A DNA stretch of 64,000 nt from Thraustochytrium sp. TN22 (lineage: Eukaryota > Sar > Bigyra > Thraustochytrida > Thraustochytriidae), in the NCBI GenBank assembly GCA_013306675.1, contig JABLUY010000148.1, forward strand, positions 1 to 64,000, given 5' to 3'. The notes under the pieces were generated by a model that saw nothing but the letters and a program-made list of their open reading frames with translations, did not search any database and was not told the DNA's origin. Position numbers and translations under genes: made by a program. This document shows, piece by piece, positions 1-10,343 of the stretch. The first letter of the stretch is position 1. Every line of letters starts with the position of its first letter.

Positions 1-231
1 TCCTCAGCTCAACGTGGAGCCACCTACTACGAATACCACTGACTCGGTGTTAAAAGCACTTGCTGGCGGTCCATACTATGTGATGATGACGCACATGGGC
101 GCGGCCAGCGAATGGGGTACAGCGGGCCTGCTTTGGAGCAGCCAAGCACTGGGGCTTTAGACGACGCGTCTGCTCACGTAGGCTTAGTGGATGATCAGGT
201 CGAGCTGACGAGTCGCCTCGCCAAAATGCAG
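1..231. other. Window edge; probable intron or upstream part of the Roco gene
   Basis: No exon can be assigned with confidence. The last 40 bases (about 190-231) look like the 3' end of the introns found further on: GAGCTGACGA, then a CGCCAAAATGCAG acceptor. This stretch is therefore at least partly intron. A short open frame runs from the left edge to a TAG near 161 but shows no leucine-rich-repeat pattern. The first exon or exons of the gene lie outside the window. Confidence 0.4.
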
Positions 232-2450
232 CCTCAGAGCCAACAATGTCGGCTCCGCGGGTGCTGAAGCGCTGGCGCGAGCGCTGGAAAATGGCAAGTG
301 CAGGTTGACGACGCTTGAGTAGGTTCTTTCTTTTCTCCGACAGCCTGCGGCCCCAAAAGTCTTCTCATGAATGATTCTGGATGGGCGCGCCAGCTTCGTA
401 GGAGCTACTTGGCACGTGCATGCAGGCCTGGAGAATGTCCGCAGCGAGCTGACGGCCCAAACCCAGCCTTGGAGACAACAGTATCGACCCCGCGGGGGCT
501 GAAGAGCTGGCGCGAGCGTTAGGGAGCAGCGGATGCACGCTGACGAGGCTCGAGTGAGTTTCGACTCTCCGCCGGCGTCTTGGTAGTACCGCGGCCCACC
601 TTCCTCGGTAAGCCGCCCTCGAAGGGCGCGTCGGCAGCGGACACCGCGCAAGAAGTCGCTCCTGCGACGAGACAAGCCGGGGCTTCCGCGAGAGACGGAC
701 CGGCGGACGAGGAGATGGACTCAATCAAAAGCAGGGTCCATCTCTCGCATGCTGATCAACTTTGGCGCGGCGAGCGAGTCAAGCCTGAGTGATCCTGTCA
801 AGCTGACCACCTTTCTTGCCAAACCGCAGCCTCTACAACAACAAGATCGGCGACGCAGGCACTGATGCGCTGGCCCGAGCGCTGGGCAGCGGCCTCTGCA
901 AGTTATCGACGCTCAAGTGAGTTCCTGAGCAGCTGCCTCTTTCCGGTGGCAGTCCCTGAAAGCACGGGCCAGCGAACCCGCTCTTTCGAGGTTCAGGCAT
1001 GAGCGTGGGCAGAAGGACAAGGCACGGAAACAGCCAGCCTTCGGACATTTGTAGGATACGTGCAGGCGGGTCCGGAAAATCATGTCATGCTCACGACCTT
1101 GCTCGCCAAATTTTAGCCTTTTTGAGAACTGCATCGGCTCCACAGGCGCTGGAGCGCTGGCACAAGCTCTGGGTAGCGGCAAGTGCACGCTGACGACGCT
1201 CATGTGAGTTCATTCTTTCCGTGTTCCTTTTACAGCCTCCAAAGGGACAGGCTGGCCGTCCATCACGCAATGGCGCGGCCAGCGAGCCAGGGCTTCGCAG
1301 GCTCATTTTGTCGCCGAGACGAAGCTCTCAGACGACACCTGCAGGCAGACCTGGAGTCGATCAAGTCAAGCTCACGACTCGCCAAACCGCAGCCTTCGGT
1401 ACAATAGGGTTCGCTCAACTGGCGCTGACGCGCTGGCGCGAGCGATGGAGAGCGGTCATTGCACGTTGACGACGCTCGAGTGAGTTTTTGCCCTCCAGCA
1501 ACAAAATCACAGTACTTAGCCCATCTCCGTGTGATGATTGATTTCGCATAGGCGCGGTTACCACGCCAGGCTCGGCATCCCTGCGCCGCAGCAGCCAGCT
1601 TTTGGGCTCGCGACGACACATGTGGGCACGCCTGCAGGACAATCACGTCCAGCTGACGATTTTTCCTGCCAAAATGCAGCCTTGGAGGCAACAACATAGG
1701 ATCTGTGGGCGCTGGAGCGCTGGCGCGAGCGCTAGAGAGCGGCAAGTGCACGATGACCACACTCAAGTATGTGATTGAACCCTTCTCCCTCCTACCTCTT
1801 TGTCCCATGAAATGGAATGAGCAAGCCACTGAGTCAGGGTCGGCCGGGCAGGCCCGCCTCGTAGCAGACCCCGGTCTGTCTACGATGAACCGTGCGAGCA
1901 GGTCTGAGAGATCATGTCGACCTAACGCTTCGCGCTCGCCAAACCTCAGCCTCTTCGAGAACACCATCGGCGACATGGGCGCTGAAGCGCTGGCAAGAGC
2001 GCTGGAGAGCGGCCACTGCACGCTGACGTCGCTCGAGTGAGTTCCTGCAAAAGTGTCGTCCTCCAGTCTGGCAGCCTCGAAAGGCACGAACGAGCCGCCC
2101 AACTCAAGCGATGTTTCGTGAGGGCTCACCCAGCGAGCCACCTAGGGCTGGCACCGTGAGCGGCACATGCAGACAGGCCCAGAGTATCATGCCGAGCTGA
2201 CGACTTGAACTGTCAAAACGCACACAGCTTTGGATGCAACAACATCGGCGACGCGGGCGCCGTGGCGCTGGCGCGAACGTTGGAACGTGAGCAGTGCACG
2301 CTGGTGACGCTCTCGTGAGTTTATTGCAGCATCCGGGCTGTCGTACGAGGTGTGCAGGCAGGCCTGGAGGGTTTTGACAGGCTTTCGCGCTTACTGATGA
2401 CTCGCCCATTCACGATCTCAGTCTGGCCTTCAATGCGCTCGGTGACGAGG
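232..2450 (+). repeat. Tandem exon-intron duplication encoding LRR units
   Basis: Eight 87-base exons plus the start of a ninth repeat at intervals of about 190-360 bases, and the introns are related as well as the exons. Intron 3' ends share a recognisable block: (A/T)GCAGGC..GCCTGGAG, then AGCTGACGA, then CGCCAAAA/CCGCAG. Donors are mostly GTGAGTT. Because every exon is a phase 2-2 symmetric 87-mer, adding or losing one unit keeps the frame. The unit that duplicated was therefore exon plus intron, not exon alone. Visible introns are 148, 276, 200, 189, 200, 183, 191 and 107 bases long. Confidence 0.85.
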
Positions 2451-5020
2451 GCGCTGAAGCTCTGGCACGGGCGCTGGAAACGAACGCGAGCAGCTCTATC
2501 CAACATCTGCACCTCTCATCCGTAGTGGAGGTGTTCGCAGCCCGTATCGGCGACCGTCTCAAGACGGTTCAAGCTGACGTCGAAGACTTCAGCGCGGACG
2601 CGCTTGCGGCGCTCGAAAGCGACAAGAAGGTTCGCTGGGGACGCGCCAAGGCCATGGTGGTGGGCCAAGGCGGCTCGGGCAAGTCGTCGACGATCCGTAC
2701 GCTGCTGGACCAGACCGTGATTCTCGAGCACGAGTCGACGATCGGCATCGAGCTCAAGCATACGCGAGCGCAAGACTGGGTGGAGCAGAGCCGACTTCAC
2801 ACCTCGGTACTCAGCGAACTCCTTGCCAAGCACAAGTACCGGCCTCGGAGTGCGAGTGTCGAACATTCGCAGAGCGCGGCTTCAGCGCGAGCGCCTGCGC
2901 AGCCTCTCCCCGCACCTCGCCCAGTTGTCGCCGCGCGGCACGAGGTTGCCAAGGCGTATAACGCTCAAATGCGTGTGCACGTTCAAGAGCAGGGCGTCAA
3001 GGTGGACGAGGAGGTGAGCTTTACCATCTGGGACTATGGCGGGCAGGAGGTTTTCTACGCGCTGCACCACCTCTTCCTGACGCGCTATGGCGTGTGCGCG
3101 CTGGTCTTTGACATGCGCGAGGTGCTGGGCAAAGAAACTTTCCAGGCCGACCTCGATCCAGACGCATACGCAGAGCTCGCTTCGCGCGAAGACGCGTTGG
3201 CGACGCTCCGCTTCTGGCTGGACTCCTTTCGCCTGCACGCGCCAGATGTCACCGTCGTGCTGGTCGGCACGTATCTCGACCAGGTCCATGACGAGGCGCA
3301 GCACAGGCAGATTCAAAAGTGCCTGGAGAGGTCGGCGCTGATTGGCCTTGACGGCCGACCTTCTATCGCTCGCAACAATCCGGAGCGGCTCGACTTCTTC
3401 CCGCTCGACAACACTCTCCGTGGGGATGCCGACGGGCGCGTGGCTCGACTGCGAGCCGTCCTGACGGCGGCGGTCGCGAGCGAGGACTTCATATCGCAAG
3501 AGGTGCCGCTGCGCTGGTCGCTCTGCTTCGACAAGCTGCTCGGAACGAAGAGGAGCTACCTGTCCTTTGATGAGGTCCTCAGGGTGGCGCGCCAGGAGTG
3601 CGGTCTCTGGAAAACGGACGTCCTCAAGATGCTCGAGTACATGCACGAGCTGGGGGTACTGATGCACCTGCGCGGCTCCGAGACGCTGTGCCAGTTGGTC
3701 GTGCTACAGCCACAGTGGCTGCTGGACAAGCTCTCGCGCGTCGTCTGCGAGCCTCGCCACATGGAAACGCACAAGAAGCAGCTCAAGTACAACGAGGACA
3801 TGCCAGGGGAACTGGGCGGCGCGCTTGCGGCCTGGGAGGATCGCGGCGTGGTGAGCCGTGCCCTGCTGGCCTGGCTTTGGCGCGCTGACCAGGTCGACTA
3901 CCTGTCGGAGCTGATGCAGGAAATGCTGTTGGCGAGTCCTAGCCCTTGGATCGGCGTCCGAAACGAGAACGCGGATACGATCGACGAACCGGGCGCTTTG
4001 CTGGTACCAAGCCTGCTCAGACCTGCCGACAAGGAGACGCGCAGCAAGGGCCTCGAGGCGGTTGCCGGCGGCTCGCTGGCGTACATCAACTTTAGAATCC
4101 TGCCCACGGGTGTCTTCCAGCGTTTCGTGACGCAGCTTGTGCAAGGCTTTGGCCGGCAGGTGCACGTCCTGGAGGTTACTGCTGACACTGTCCAAATGAT
4201 CTTTCATGAGGTGGACACCTTTCTGGAGGTGGCAAGAAGCGAGCCTCGGCGTGTGGTATTGCGTTTCGCGCCTGGGGCCTCGCAGAGTCTGGTCGACCGC
4301 ATCGCGCTGATCAAAGAGCAACTCAGAGGCATTGACACCTCCTTTATGAAGGGCGAGCTGCGGCCGCGGCTCTTTTTGAGCTCGGATGGCTCCATGGAGC
4401 CTCGCTCTTGTGTCTTCGCGGACACCCTCGCCACGACAGGCAACGATGACACGGTCCGCTCGCTGGCCGGCACGGCACTGCCCCTTGCGGCATTCAACGA
4501 GGTTGTGCCTGGCCAGCTGCAGGCGGTACAGCTGCGCGACGCAGGCACGGACAGCGCCAGGACGTTTGATGTCTTCCTCTCGCACGAGTGGGGCTCTGAC
4601 AACGCCAAGCATCGCATCGTGGTCAATGTTGCCGCGGCTTTAAAGGTCACGCACGGGATCCGCTGCTGGCTCGACGAGTCGGAGGTAGGGCCAGGCTGCG
4701 TAGCGCGCGCCATGGCGCGGGGCATCGACTGTTCCAAGGCGAGCGTCATCTTCGTGACGCGCCAGTACATGGACAAGGTGAACACGCCTGAAGATCGGGA
4801 CGACAACTGCCGCGCTGAGTTCAACTACATCCGCAAGCAGCACAAGCTAGCACGCATGCTTCCATGCGTGTTGGACACGGACATGGCCAGCACCGGTGCG
4901 TGGAAGGGCGTCTTCGGCTTCAGCCTGGACGGCGACCAGCTCTTTTGCAAGATGACCGAGGGCGGCAGCGAGTCCGAGATCGCGAGGCTCGCTGCTCGCA
5001 TCCGCAAGGTGATCGAATGA
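232..5020 (+). CDS. LRR-Roc-COR-TIR (Roco family) protein, 5' partial, nine visible exons
   Basis: This is a Roco-family GTPase with N-terminal leucine-rich repeats and a C-terminal TIR domain, probably a signalling or sensing protein. Exons are 232-318, 467-553, 830-916, 1117-1203, 1393-1479, 1680-1766, 1950-2036, 2228-2314 and a long terminal exon 2422-5020. Each short exon is 87 bases and encodes one 29-residue ribonuclease-inhibitor-type LRR (pattern N.IG..GA.ALARALESG.CTLTTL). All introns are GT-AG and phase 2. In the last exon a ninth LRR is followed by a Roc domain with P-loop GQGGSGKSS (2663-2689), switch II DYGGQE (3032-3049) and a VGTYLD guanine-specificity-like motif near 3260. A COR-like region (about 3490-4100) and a TIR domain beginning FDVFLSHEW (about 4564-5000) follow. 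No kinase domain follows COR. The TGA at 5018 ends the gene. The start is outside the window. Confidence 0.85.
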
Positions 5021-5326
5021 GCAAGCACCCGCCGCCGCGCACACGTGAACATACAAAGAAACAAATATTTGAGATTGCTGGGTGTTGATGGACTCGAGAA
5101 AAAGCAGCAAGCGTCCGTCCCGAGGCCGAAGTGCATGGCGAAGGATGGGGCGGGTGCACAGGTGCCGCCATTCAACGCGAGAACGCGCTTCGCAACGCGT
5201 GTTCGCTGGCGCAGAGGCGGGCATCTTGCCGCCAGCGCGCAGAGGCGCGCAGAATCAGCCGTGTGACAACGTGTTCCATCATCATGCAATGACAGCTATT
5301 TCACAAAAGGGAAGGCAGGGAGCTGG
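5021..5326. other. Shared 3' flank of converging Roco and TPR genes
   Basis: About 306 bases lie between two facing stop codons. The segment 5045-5085 is locally AT-richer (ACATACAAAGAAACAAATATTTG) and may carry 3'-end processing signals for the Roco gene. No canonical AATAAA is seen. No gene. Confidence 0.6.
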
Positions 5327-7927
5327 TCATCCAGAGGCGTCCATCTCGCAGAGGCAGTCATGAAGGAGGCTTTGTGCCGCCTTGGTGTCCGGATGGTCGG
5401 GGCCGAAGACGTGAAGAAAGGCGTCGGCGGCCTGGCGGAAGACGTCCTTGGCGTCGTCGAGACTGCCCTGGGCAAAGTGCACGGAGCCAATGTTGAGGAG
5501 CATGGAGGCGACCTTGGGGTGCTGCGAGCCGAGGAGGTCGGTGCCGAGGCGCAGGGCCTCCTTGAAGAGCTCGAGCGCCTCGTCGTAGCGGTGCTCGTCG
5601 GCGTGCACGAGGGCGATGCTGTTGAGCGTTGTGACGACGCTGCGGGAGGTGGCACCGCGCGCCTCGCGGTAAATATGAAGCGCCTGCGTGTAGAGGTCGA
5701 TGGCGCGGTCGGGGGCGCCCTGAAGGTGGTGCACGCTGGCCATGTCAGTGAGTAGATTGGCGACGACGACGTGCTGCGAGCCGTAGAGCTCGGTGGCGAG
5801 CCCGAGGGCCTCGTCGTAGTAGCGCAGGGCCTCGTCGTAGCGGCCGAGCGCCTTGGTGACGAGGGCAACGTGGGCGAGGGTGTCGGCAATCTTGCGGTTG
5901 CGGCCGCCGAGGGCGTCCTTTTGCAAGCTCAGGGCCTCGCAGAAGAGGTCGAGCGCCGTGTCGTAGCGGCCGAGAGAGTCGTAGACGAGCGCGATGTTGC
6001 TGAGCGTGTCGGCGACGCTGGGGTGCTTGACGCCGAGGACGTCGCGCTGGATCTCGAGCGCCTCCTCGAAGTGGATGAGCGCCTCGTCGAAGAGACCCTG
6101 GGAGGACTGGAGGAGGGCAAGGCTGTTGAGCGAGGCGGCGACTTCCGGGTGGCGATTCCCCAGCGACTCGCGCAGCACGAGCACGGCGTCCTCGAAAAGC
6201 TGGCGCGCCTCGTCGAAGCGGCCCTGCGTGGCGTAGAGGCCGGCGACGAGCTTCATGACGCGCGCGAGCTCGGGCTCCATGGGGCCAAGCGTCTCGCGGC
6301 CGATCTCGAGCGCCTCCTCGGCGTCGCGGAGCGCCTCCTCGTGGCGCGCCTGGCTCTCGAGCAGCTGTGCGGTTCGCGCCAGCATGATGCCGAGCTGCCT
6401 GCGCTTGCGCGCGTTGACGCGCGCGGAGGGCGCGGCGAAGGCGGAGAGGCGCTTGCTGAGCCTGCGGCCCAGGGTCGCTGGCAGCGGCATGTGTGGGGCG
6501 GCGAGCTCCGAGGGGGCGGCGGCACCGCTACTGTTCCTGCCGCTGCCGCCGTGGTCTCTGGCGCGCGCGATGAGGTCGCGTGCCAACTGCGTGACCCAGG
6601 CGCGCGCCTGGCGCGCCACGACGGCGCCGACAACGGCCTCGCCGTCGGAGCCGCGGCGCGCGGCCTGGCGCATGGCGGCGCGGATGGTGGCCTCGTCGTG
6701 GTCGGAGCGGCAGAGCGCCGCGGCGACGTCGACGGGCGCGCGGAGCACAGTGACGACGTCGGCCGGGTTCTCGACGAGCTGCTTGCTGAAGACGGCCTCC
6801 TGGCCGGGCACGAGCGCGGCGTGCATGGAGGCGCCCTGCTGCGCGAGCCCGTAGACCTCCCAGAGGCACCAGGTACGCGTGAGGACGGCGGGCGCGTCCC
6901 AGCGGTCGATGACCACGAGGCGCTCTTCGAAGCGGGCCAGGTCAGCGTGCGCGCCGGTGTCCACGTAGTCCTCCCAGGCCTCGTACTGCTTGTCGTTGTC
7001 GCCGCGCGCGGCGAGGTCGGCGCAGAAGATGTCGATCCAGGCAAAGTGCGCGGGCCCATCGGCGCCGGCGCCGAAGAAGTAGCGCTCGAGCGCACCGACC
7101 AGGGCCTGGAAGCGTGTGTCGCGCGCGTGGACGACGGCGACGCCCTCGAAGATGTCGCCGACGTCCTCCTCGTCCGGGATGGCGCGCAGAAAGACCTCGG
7201 GCCCGCGCATCTCGCGTGTGGTGGGCGCCAGCACGTGCTCTGCGACGTCGCGCGTGGTCCAGTCCTCGCGGCGCTTGAGCCGGGCGTCCTGCTTCTCGAC
7301 AAAGTCCACCGTGACGCCGCTGCGCGTGGCGAGGCCCTTGCAGCGGCCGTCCTTGGACTTGCCCAGCAGCTTGATGGTGTCGCCGGCCCCGACGTCGTCT
7401 GCGATGTCGCGCGTCGCCACGTAGAGCACGGTCTCGGCGGCGCGCGACCCGTGGAGCACCTGGTCGCGCAGCTCGCGCAGGAACCTCAGGCTCACGCCGC
7501 GGCGCTTGACGGCGCCGTCCGCTGCATCCTCCTCGGCCGCGGCTCGGATGGCGGCGACCTCTGCCGAGACCTGCCTCGCCTTGCGTTCCTTCTCCTTCTC
7601 CTTGTCCTTGTCCTTGTCCTTCTTCCTCCTGCCGCCCTTGAACTTGCGGCGCCTGGCGCTGGCGCCCGCGCTGGCGCCCGCCGCCTGCGAGTCTGCTGCG
7701 TCCTCGTTCGCGCGCGAGTCCTGGCTGTCCTGCGCGAGCGCCTCGCTGTCCTCTCGCTCGAGCAGGAGCGGGTCGCGCTGCGAGTCCTCCTCCTCCTCCT
7801 CCTCCTCCTCCTCCAGTTCCGCCAGCCGTGCCTCCTCCTCCTCCGCCTCCGCGAGCGCGCCGCCGCCCTCGCCGAGCCCCCGCCGCCGGAACCTGTTGCC
7901 CACGCTGCGCCGCGCCAGGGCGCGCAT
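5327..7927 (-). CDS. Kinesin-light-chain-like TPR protein with WCLWE-type N-terminal domain
   Basis: A protein of about 866 residues. Residues about 30-120 are charged low complexity: a run of Glu near residue 40 and a KDKDKEKEKE stretch near 105. Residues about 150-480 form a domain whose landmarks are WIDIFC (about 292) and a TRTWCLWEVYG segment (about 353). I know this combination from protist KLC-like proteins but cannot assign it a reaction. From about 510 to 850 there are about eight tetratricopeptide repeats of 42 residues with the KLC pattern (YDEALELF.EAL.L...LG..HP.VA..L.NIA.VH), which points to protein-protein scaffolding. The frame stays open far upstream to 8989. I chose the ATG at 7927 because everything upstream is Arg/Ala/Gly-rich and crosses a (CAGG)n array. 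An ATG at 8470 is the alternative. The stop is TGA. Confidence 0.8.
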   Translation of the reverse strand: MRALARRSVGNRFRRRGLGEGGGALAEAEEEEARLAELEEEEEEEEEDSQRDPLLLEREDSEALAQDSQDSRANEDAADSQAAGASAGASARRRKFKGGRRKKDKDKDKEKEKERKARQVSAEVAAIRAAAEEDAADGAVKRRGVSLRFLRELRDQVLHGSRAAETVLYVATRDIADDVGAGDTIKLLGKSKDGRCKGLATRSGVTVDFVEKQDARLKRREDWTTRDVAEHVLAPTTREMRGPEVFLRAIPDEEDVGDIFEGVAVVHARDTRFQALVGALERYFFGAGADGPAHFAWIDIFCADLAARGDNDKQYEAWEDYVDTGAHADLARFEERLVVIDRWDAPAVLTRTWCLWEVYGLAQQGASMHAALVPGQEAVFSKQLVENPADVVTVLRAPVDVAAALCRSDHDEATIRAAMRQAARRGSDGEAVVGAVVARQARAWVTQLARDLIARARDHGGSGRNSSGAAAPSELAAPHMPLPATLGRRLSKRLSAFAAPSARVNARKRRQLGIMLARTAQLLESQARHEEALRDAEEALEIGRETLGPMEPELARVMKLVAGLYATQGRFDEARQLFEDAVLVLRESLGNRHPEVAASLNSLALLQSSQGLFDEALIHFEEALEIQRDVLGVKHPSVADTLSNIALVYDSLGRYDTALDLFCEALSLQKDALGGRNRKIADTLAHVALVTKALGRYDEALRYYDEALGLATELYGSQHVVVANLLTDMASVHHLQGAPDRAIDLYTQALHIYREARGATSRSVVTTLNSIALVHADEHRYDEALELFKEALRLGTDLLGSQHPKVASMLLNIGSVHFAQGSLDDAKDVFRQAADAFLHVFGPDHPDTKAAQSLLHDCLCEMDASG

Positions 7928-8279
7928 CCCGCTCCGAGTCGCGCGCCGCTGCCAGGCCTGCCTCGCCGCCGCTCTGCGCGTGGCTCTGCGGTGCGGCGCC
8001 GCCCCCGCCGCCGCCCGGGCGCGCGCGGGCGCCGCGGCGCGCTCTGCCGCCGCGGGGCGCCGCTGCTTTCCGCCTTTGCGGCCTCTCTCCGCCTTGGCGC
8101 CTTGCCTCCGAGTCGCCGGGCTTGCCGCGCTCGCCGCCTCAGGCTCCCGCCTCGGCTCGCGCGCGCGTGCAGTGCAGGGAGAGGCCCCGCCGGCAGCGCG
8201 GCGCGGCGCGCGTGACAGCGGCTGCGGCGCCGCTCGGCCCGGCAGCGCGGGCGGCGCCGGCGTGACGGAGCTGCCGCCG

Positions 8280-8326
<47 letters not shown>

Positions 8327-9215
8327 ATCGCAGCGGTCACGGCGCGCGCCGCGGCGGCGAGCAGCCGGGTCGCCACTGGCAGGCGGCAAGCCCGAGCGTG
8401 CAAGGTCTGGTAGCCCAGAGGGCGAGGTGTGGTGGTGCTGCCAGGTAGTTAGGCCCGGTTGCGATGACATCGGTGTCTGCCAGTGGTTGCTCAGGAGGCC
8501 GAGAGGGCGCGAGAGCCTGCGAGAGGGTGGAGTCGGGTGGAGTCGGGTGCTCTCTCGCCAGCCAAGCTGCCAGTCAGGCTGCGGCAAACAGGAGGAAGCT
8601 CGCGGCCAGACCGAGCTGAGCGGCGCGCGCGCAGCCTCAGCTCGCTGACAGTGAGTTCGTCCGCGGTCACGGCTCGGGTTGCGCGCGGCGCCGCTGCGGC
8701 TGCGGCGCTGCTCGCTCGGGCCAAGAGGTGGCGACAGCGGCTTGGTCCCTAGGGTGACTTGTAATAAAAGGAAGGCGGCCGAAGCGCACGAGGCGCACGA
8801 CGACGGCACGAGGCGGGCGAGGGAGGGAGCCTGAGGACGAGCAGCCCGGCGGGCGCGCACCAGAACGCACGACAGCGCTCGCACGACAGCGCTCGCACGA
8901 CGCGAGCTCAGTTCGTCGGGCGCGCACCCGTCGCGCTCGTCGCGCTCGTGAGTCGTGAGGCCTCGCGTGCCTGGACGGGTGTGTGGCACTGTGTGCTACC
9001 TGGCAAGGCTCACGCTCGGTCCGAGTCTCGGCAACCGTCATTTCTCGCTCAACTTGATGAAAGTCGACAACAGAAAACAAAACATGTGTGTGCTTTTTAT
9101 CGTGCCAGGCCCGTGGCACCCCTCGGAACAACATTGATCATCTTTGCTTCGGCGGCGCTTCGGCTTTGCCCTTTGCCTCCACTCCACCTCGCCCCCCCCA
9201 CCCCGGTCGCCCGGC
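7928..9215. promoter_or_regulatory. 5' flank of the TPR gene and 3' flank of the next gene
   Basis: About 1.3 kb without a supportable gene. It holds a (CCTG)n array (8281-8326), a CACTGGCAGGCGGC motif (8374-8387) and an inverted relative at about 8478. The only AT-rich element, TAATAAAAGG at about 8761-8770, reads CCTTTTATTA on the minus strand and could be a TATA-like element or a processing signal. From about 8990 to 9215 is the 3' flank of the oxidoreductase that ends at 9216. The long Arg/Ala-rich open frames here follow from base composition. Confidence 0.5.
8281..8326. repeat. (CCTG)n tetranucleotide array
   Basis: About eleven perfect TGCC/CCTG units, about 355 bases upstream of the chosen start of the TPR gene. 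It is one of a family of similar arrays in 5' flanks across this window. Confidence 0.95.
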
Positions 9216-10343
9216 TTATTCCTGAGCGACGCGGAGGACGACCTTGCCCATGTTGCCGTGGCCACGGACGCGGCCCATGGCGGCGCGCACGGAGTCGAGG
9301 TCGTCAAAGGAGATGGTTGCCTGAATGCGCGGGGTAAAGACGCCGGCGTCAGTGAGGATCTTCCACTCGCGCAGCGCCAAGGGCATGCTGGCACCGGCGT
9401 CGCAGAGCTTGTAGTCGTAGCTGCGAAAGACGTTGGTGGCGGCCTTGAGCATGGCCTGGCCGGCCATGCTGGCGAGACGCAGACGGCTGCGAGGGCCGTC
9501 GCCGAGGTACTGCGTGGGGCCGACCATGGTGACAAAGCGGCCGCCGCGGCGCAGCGCCAGCGCGGCCTGCTCCTCGACGTGGGAGCCGCCGACGAGGTCG
9601 ATGACGACGTCCACCTTGCCGCGCAGGCTCGGGTCGGCGCCCCAGGCCGGCGTGGCGTCGTAGGCCACGACGCGCGTGGCGCCAGCTTCGAGCGCCACGT
9701 CGGCCGAGCGCGAGCTGCAGATGCCGACCATTTCGGCGCAGTACGGCCACCGGTGCGCGGCGCCTTGCAGCACGAGGGTGCCGATGCTGCCCGAGGCGCC
9801 GCAGACCAGGAGCCGCGGCGCGCCGTTGCCGGTCTCCTCCGCCGCGATGGCGGCCGCCTGGCGCAGCAGCGGCGCGGCTTCGTGCAGCGCCGTGCAGGCG
9901 ACGATGCCCGAGAAGAAGCTCGCCACAGCCTGCTCAGGCGTCAGGTCGGCCGGCTTGTGCATGAGGCTGAAGTTGGACGGGATGACCGCGTACTCGGCCC
10001 ACACGCCCTGCAGGCGCGCCATGGGCTTCTGAAAGCCCACCACGAGGTCGCCCACGACAAAGTCCTCCGGCACGTCTCCCCCGCGCTCCACGATCTCGCC
10101 GCAGCACTCCAGCCCGGGGATGAGCGGCGTGCGCTCTGAGATGCGATACGGCTGGCTGCTCAGCGCGCCCAGAAAGGTGCCCTCCGCCGCGTGCAGCTCG
10201 TCGATGCTCACGCCGGCCGTCAGCACGCGCACGAGCACCTCGTCCCTGCGCGGGGTGGGACGCGGCGCATCCTCCACCAGTGCCAGCTTGCTCTCCAGTT
10301 GTCCGGCGCCCACCGGGCCTTGGGTCACGGCCAGCGCGCGCAT
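9216..10343 (-). CDS. Zinc-less MDR oxidoreductase (quinone oxidoreductase / RTN4IP1-like), copy 1
   Basis: A 375-residue NAD(P)H-dependent reductase of the medium-chain dehydrogenase superfamily. Residues 1-150 form the GroES-like fold, with a GLECCGEI segment, GDLVVGF and AEYAVIP. The Rossmann half carries the nucleotide-binding GASGSIG and a later DVVIDLVGG, then FVTMVGPTQY. The catalytic-zinc cysteine and histidine pattern of alcohol dehydrogenases is not evident. The frame stays open upstream to 10616. The ATG at 10343 (MRALAVTQGPVG) is chosen because it aligns with the start of the neighbouring paralogue (MLGLAVMEGPVR). The upstream Ser/Ala/Arg-rich extension could otherwise be read as a mitochondrial presequence. 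The stop is TAA. The gene is the downstream member of a tandem pair on the same strand. The exact substrate cannot be read from the sequence. Confidence 0.9.
   Translation of the reverse strand: MRALAVTQGPVGAGQLESKLALVEDAPRPTPRRDEVLVRVLTAGVSIDELHAAEGTFLGALSSQPYRISERTPLIPGLECCGEIVERGGDVPEDFVVGDLVVGFQKPMARLQGVWAEYAVIPSNFSLMHKPADLTPEQAVASFFSGIVACTALHEAAPLLRQAAAIAAEETGNGAPRLLVCGASGSIGTLVLQGAAHRWPYCAEMVGICSSRSADVALEAGATRVVAYDATPAWGADPSLRGKVDVVIDLVGGSHVEEQAALALRRGGRFVTMVGPTQYLGDGPRSRLRLASMAGQAMLKAATNVFRSYDYKLCDAGASMPLALREWKILTDAGVFTPRIQATISFDDLDSVRAAMGRVRGHGNMGKVVLRVAQE

Noticed and set aside
5771-8215. 814-codon open frame on the plus strand
   Set aside because: It is antisense to the TPR gene. 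Its Val/Glu/Ala/Arg composition mirrors GC-rich third positions and shows no domain, whereas the minus strand has clear TPR repeats.
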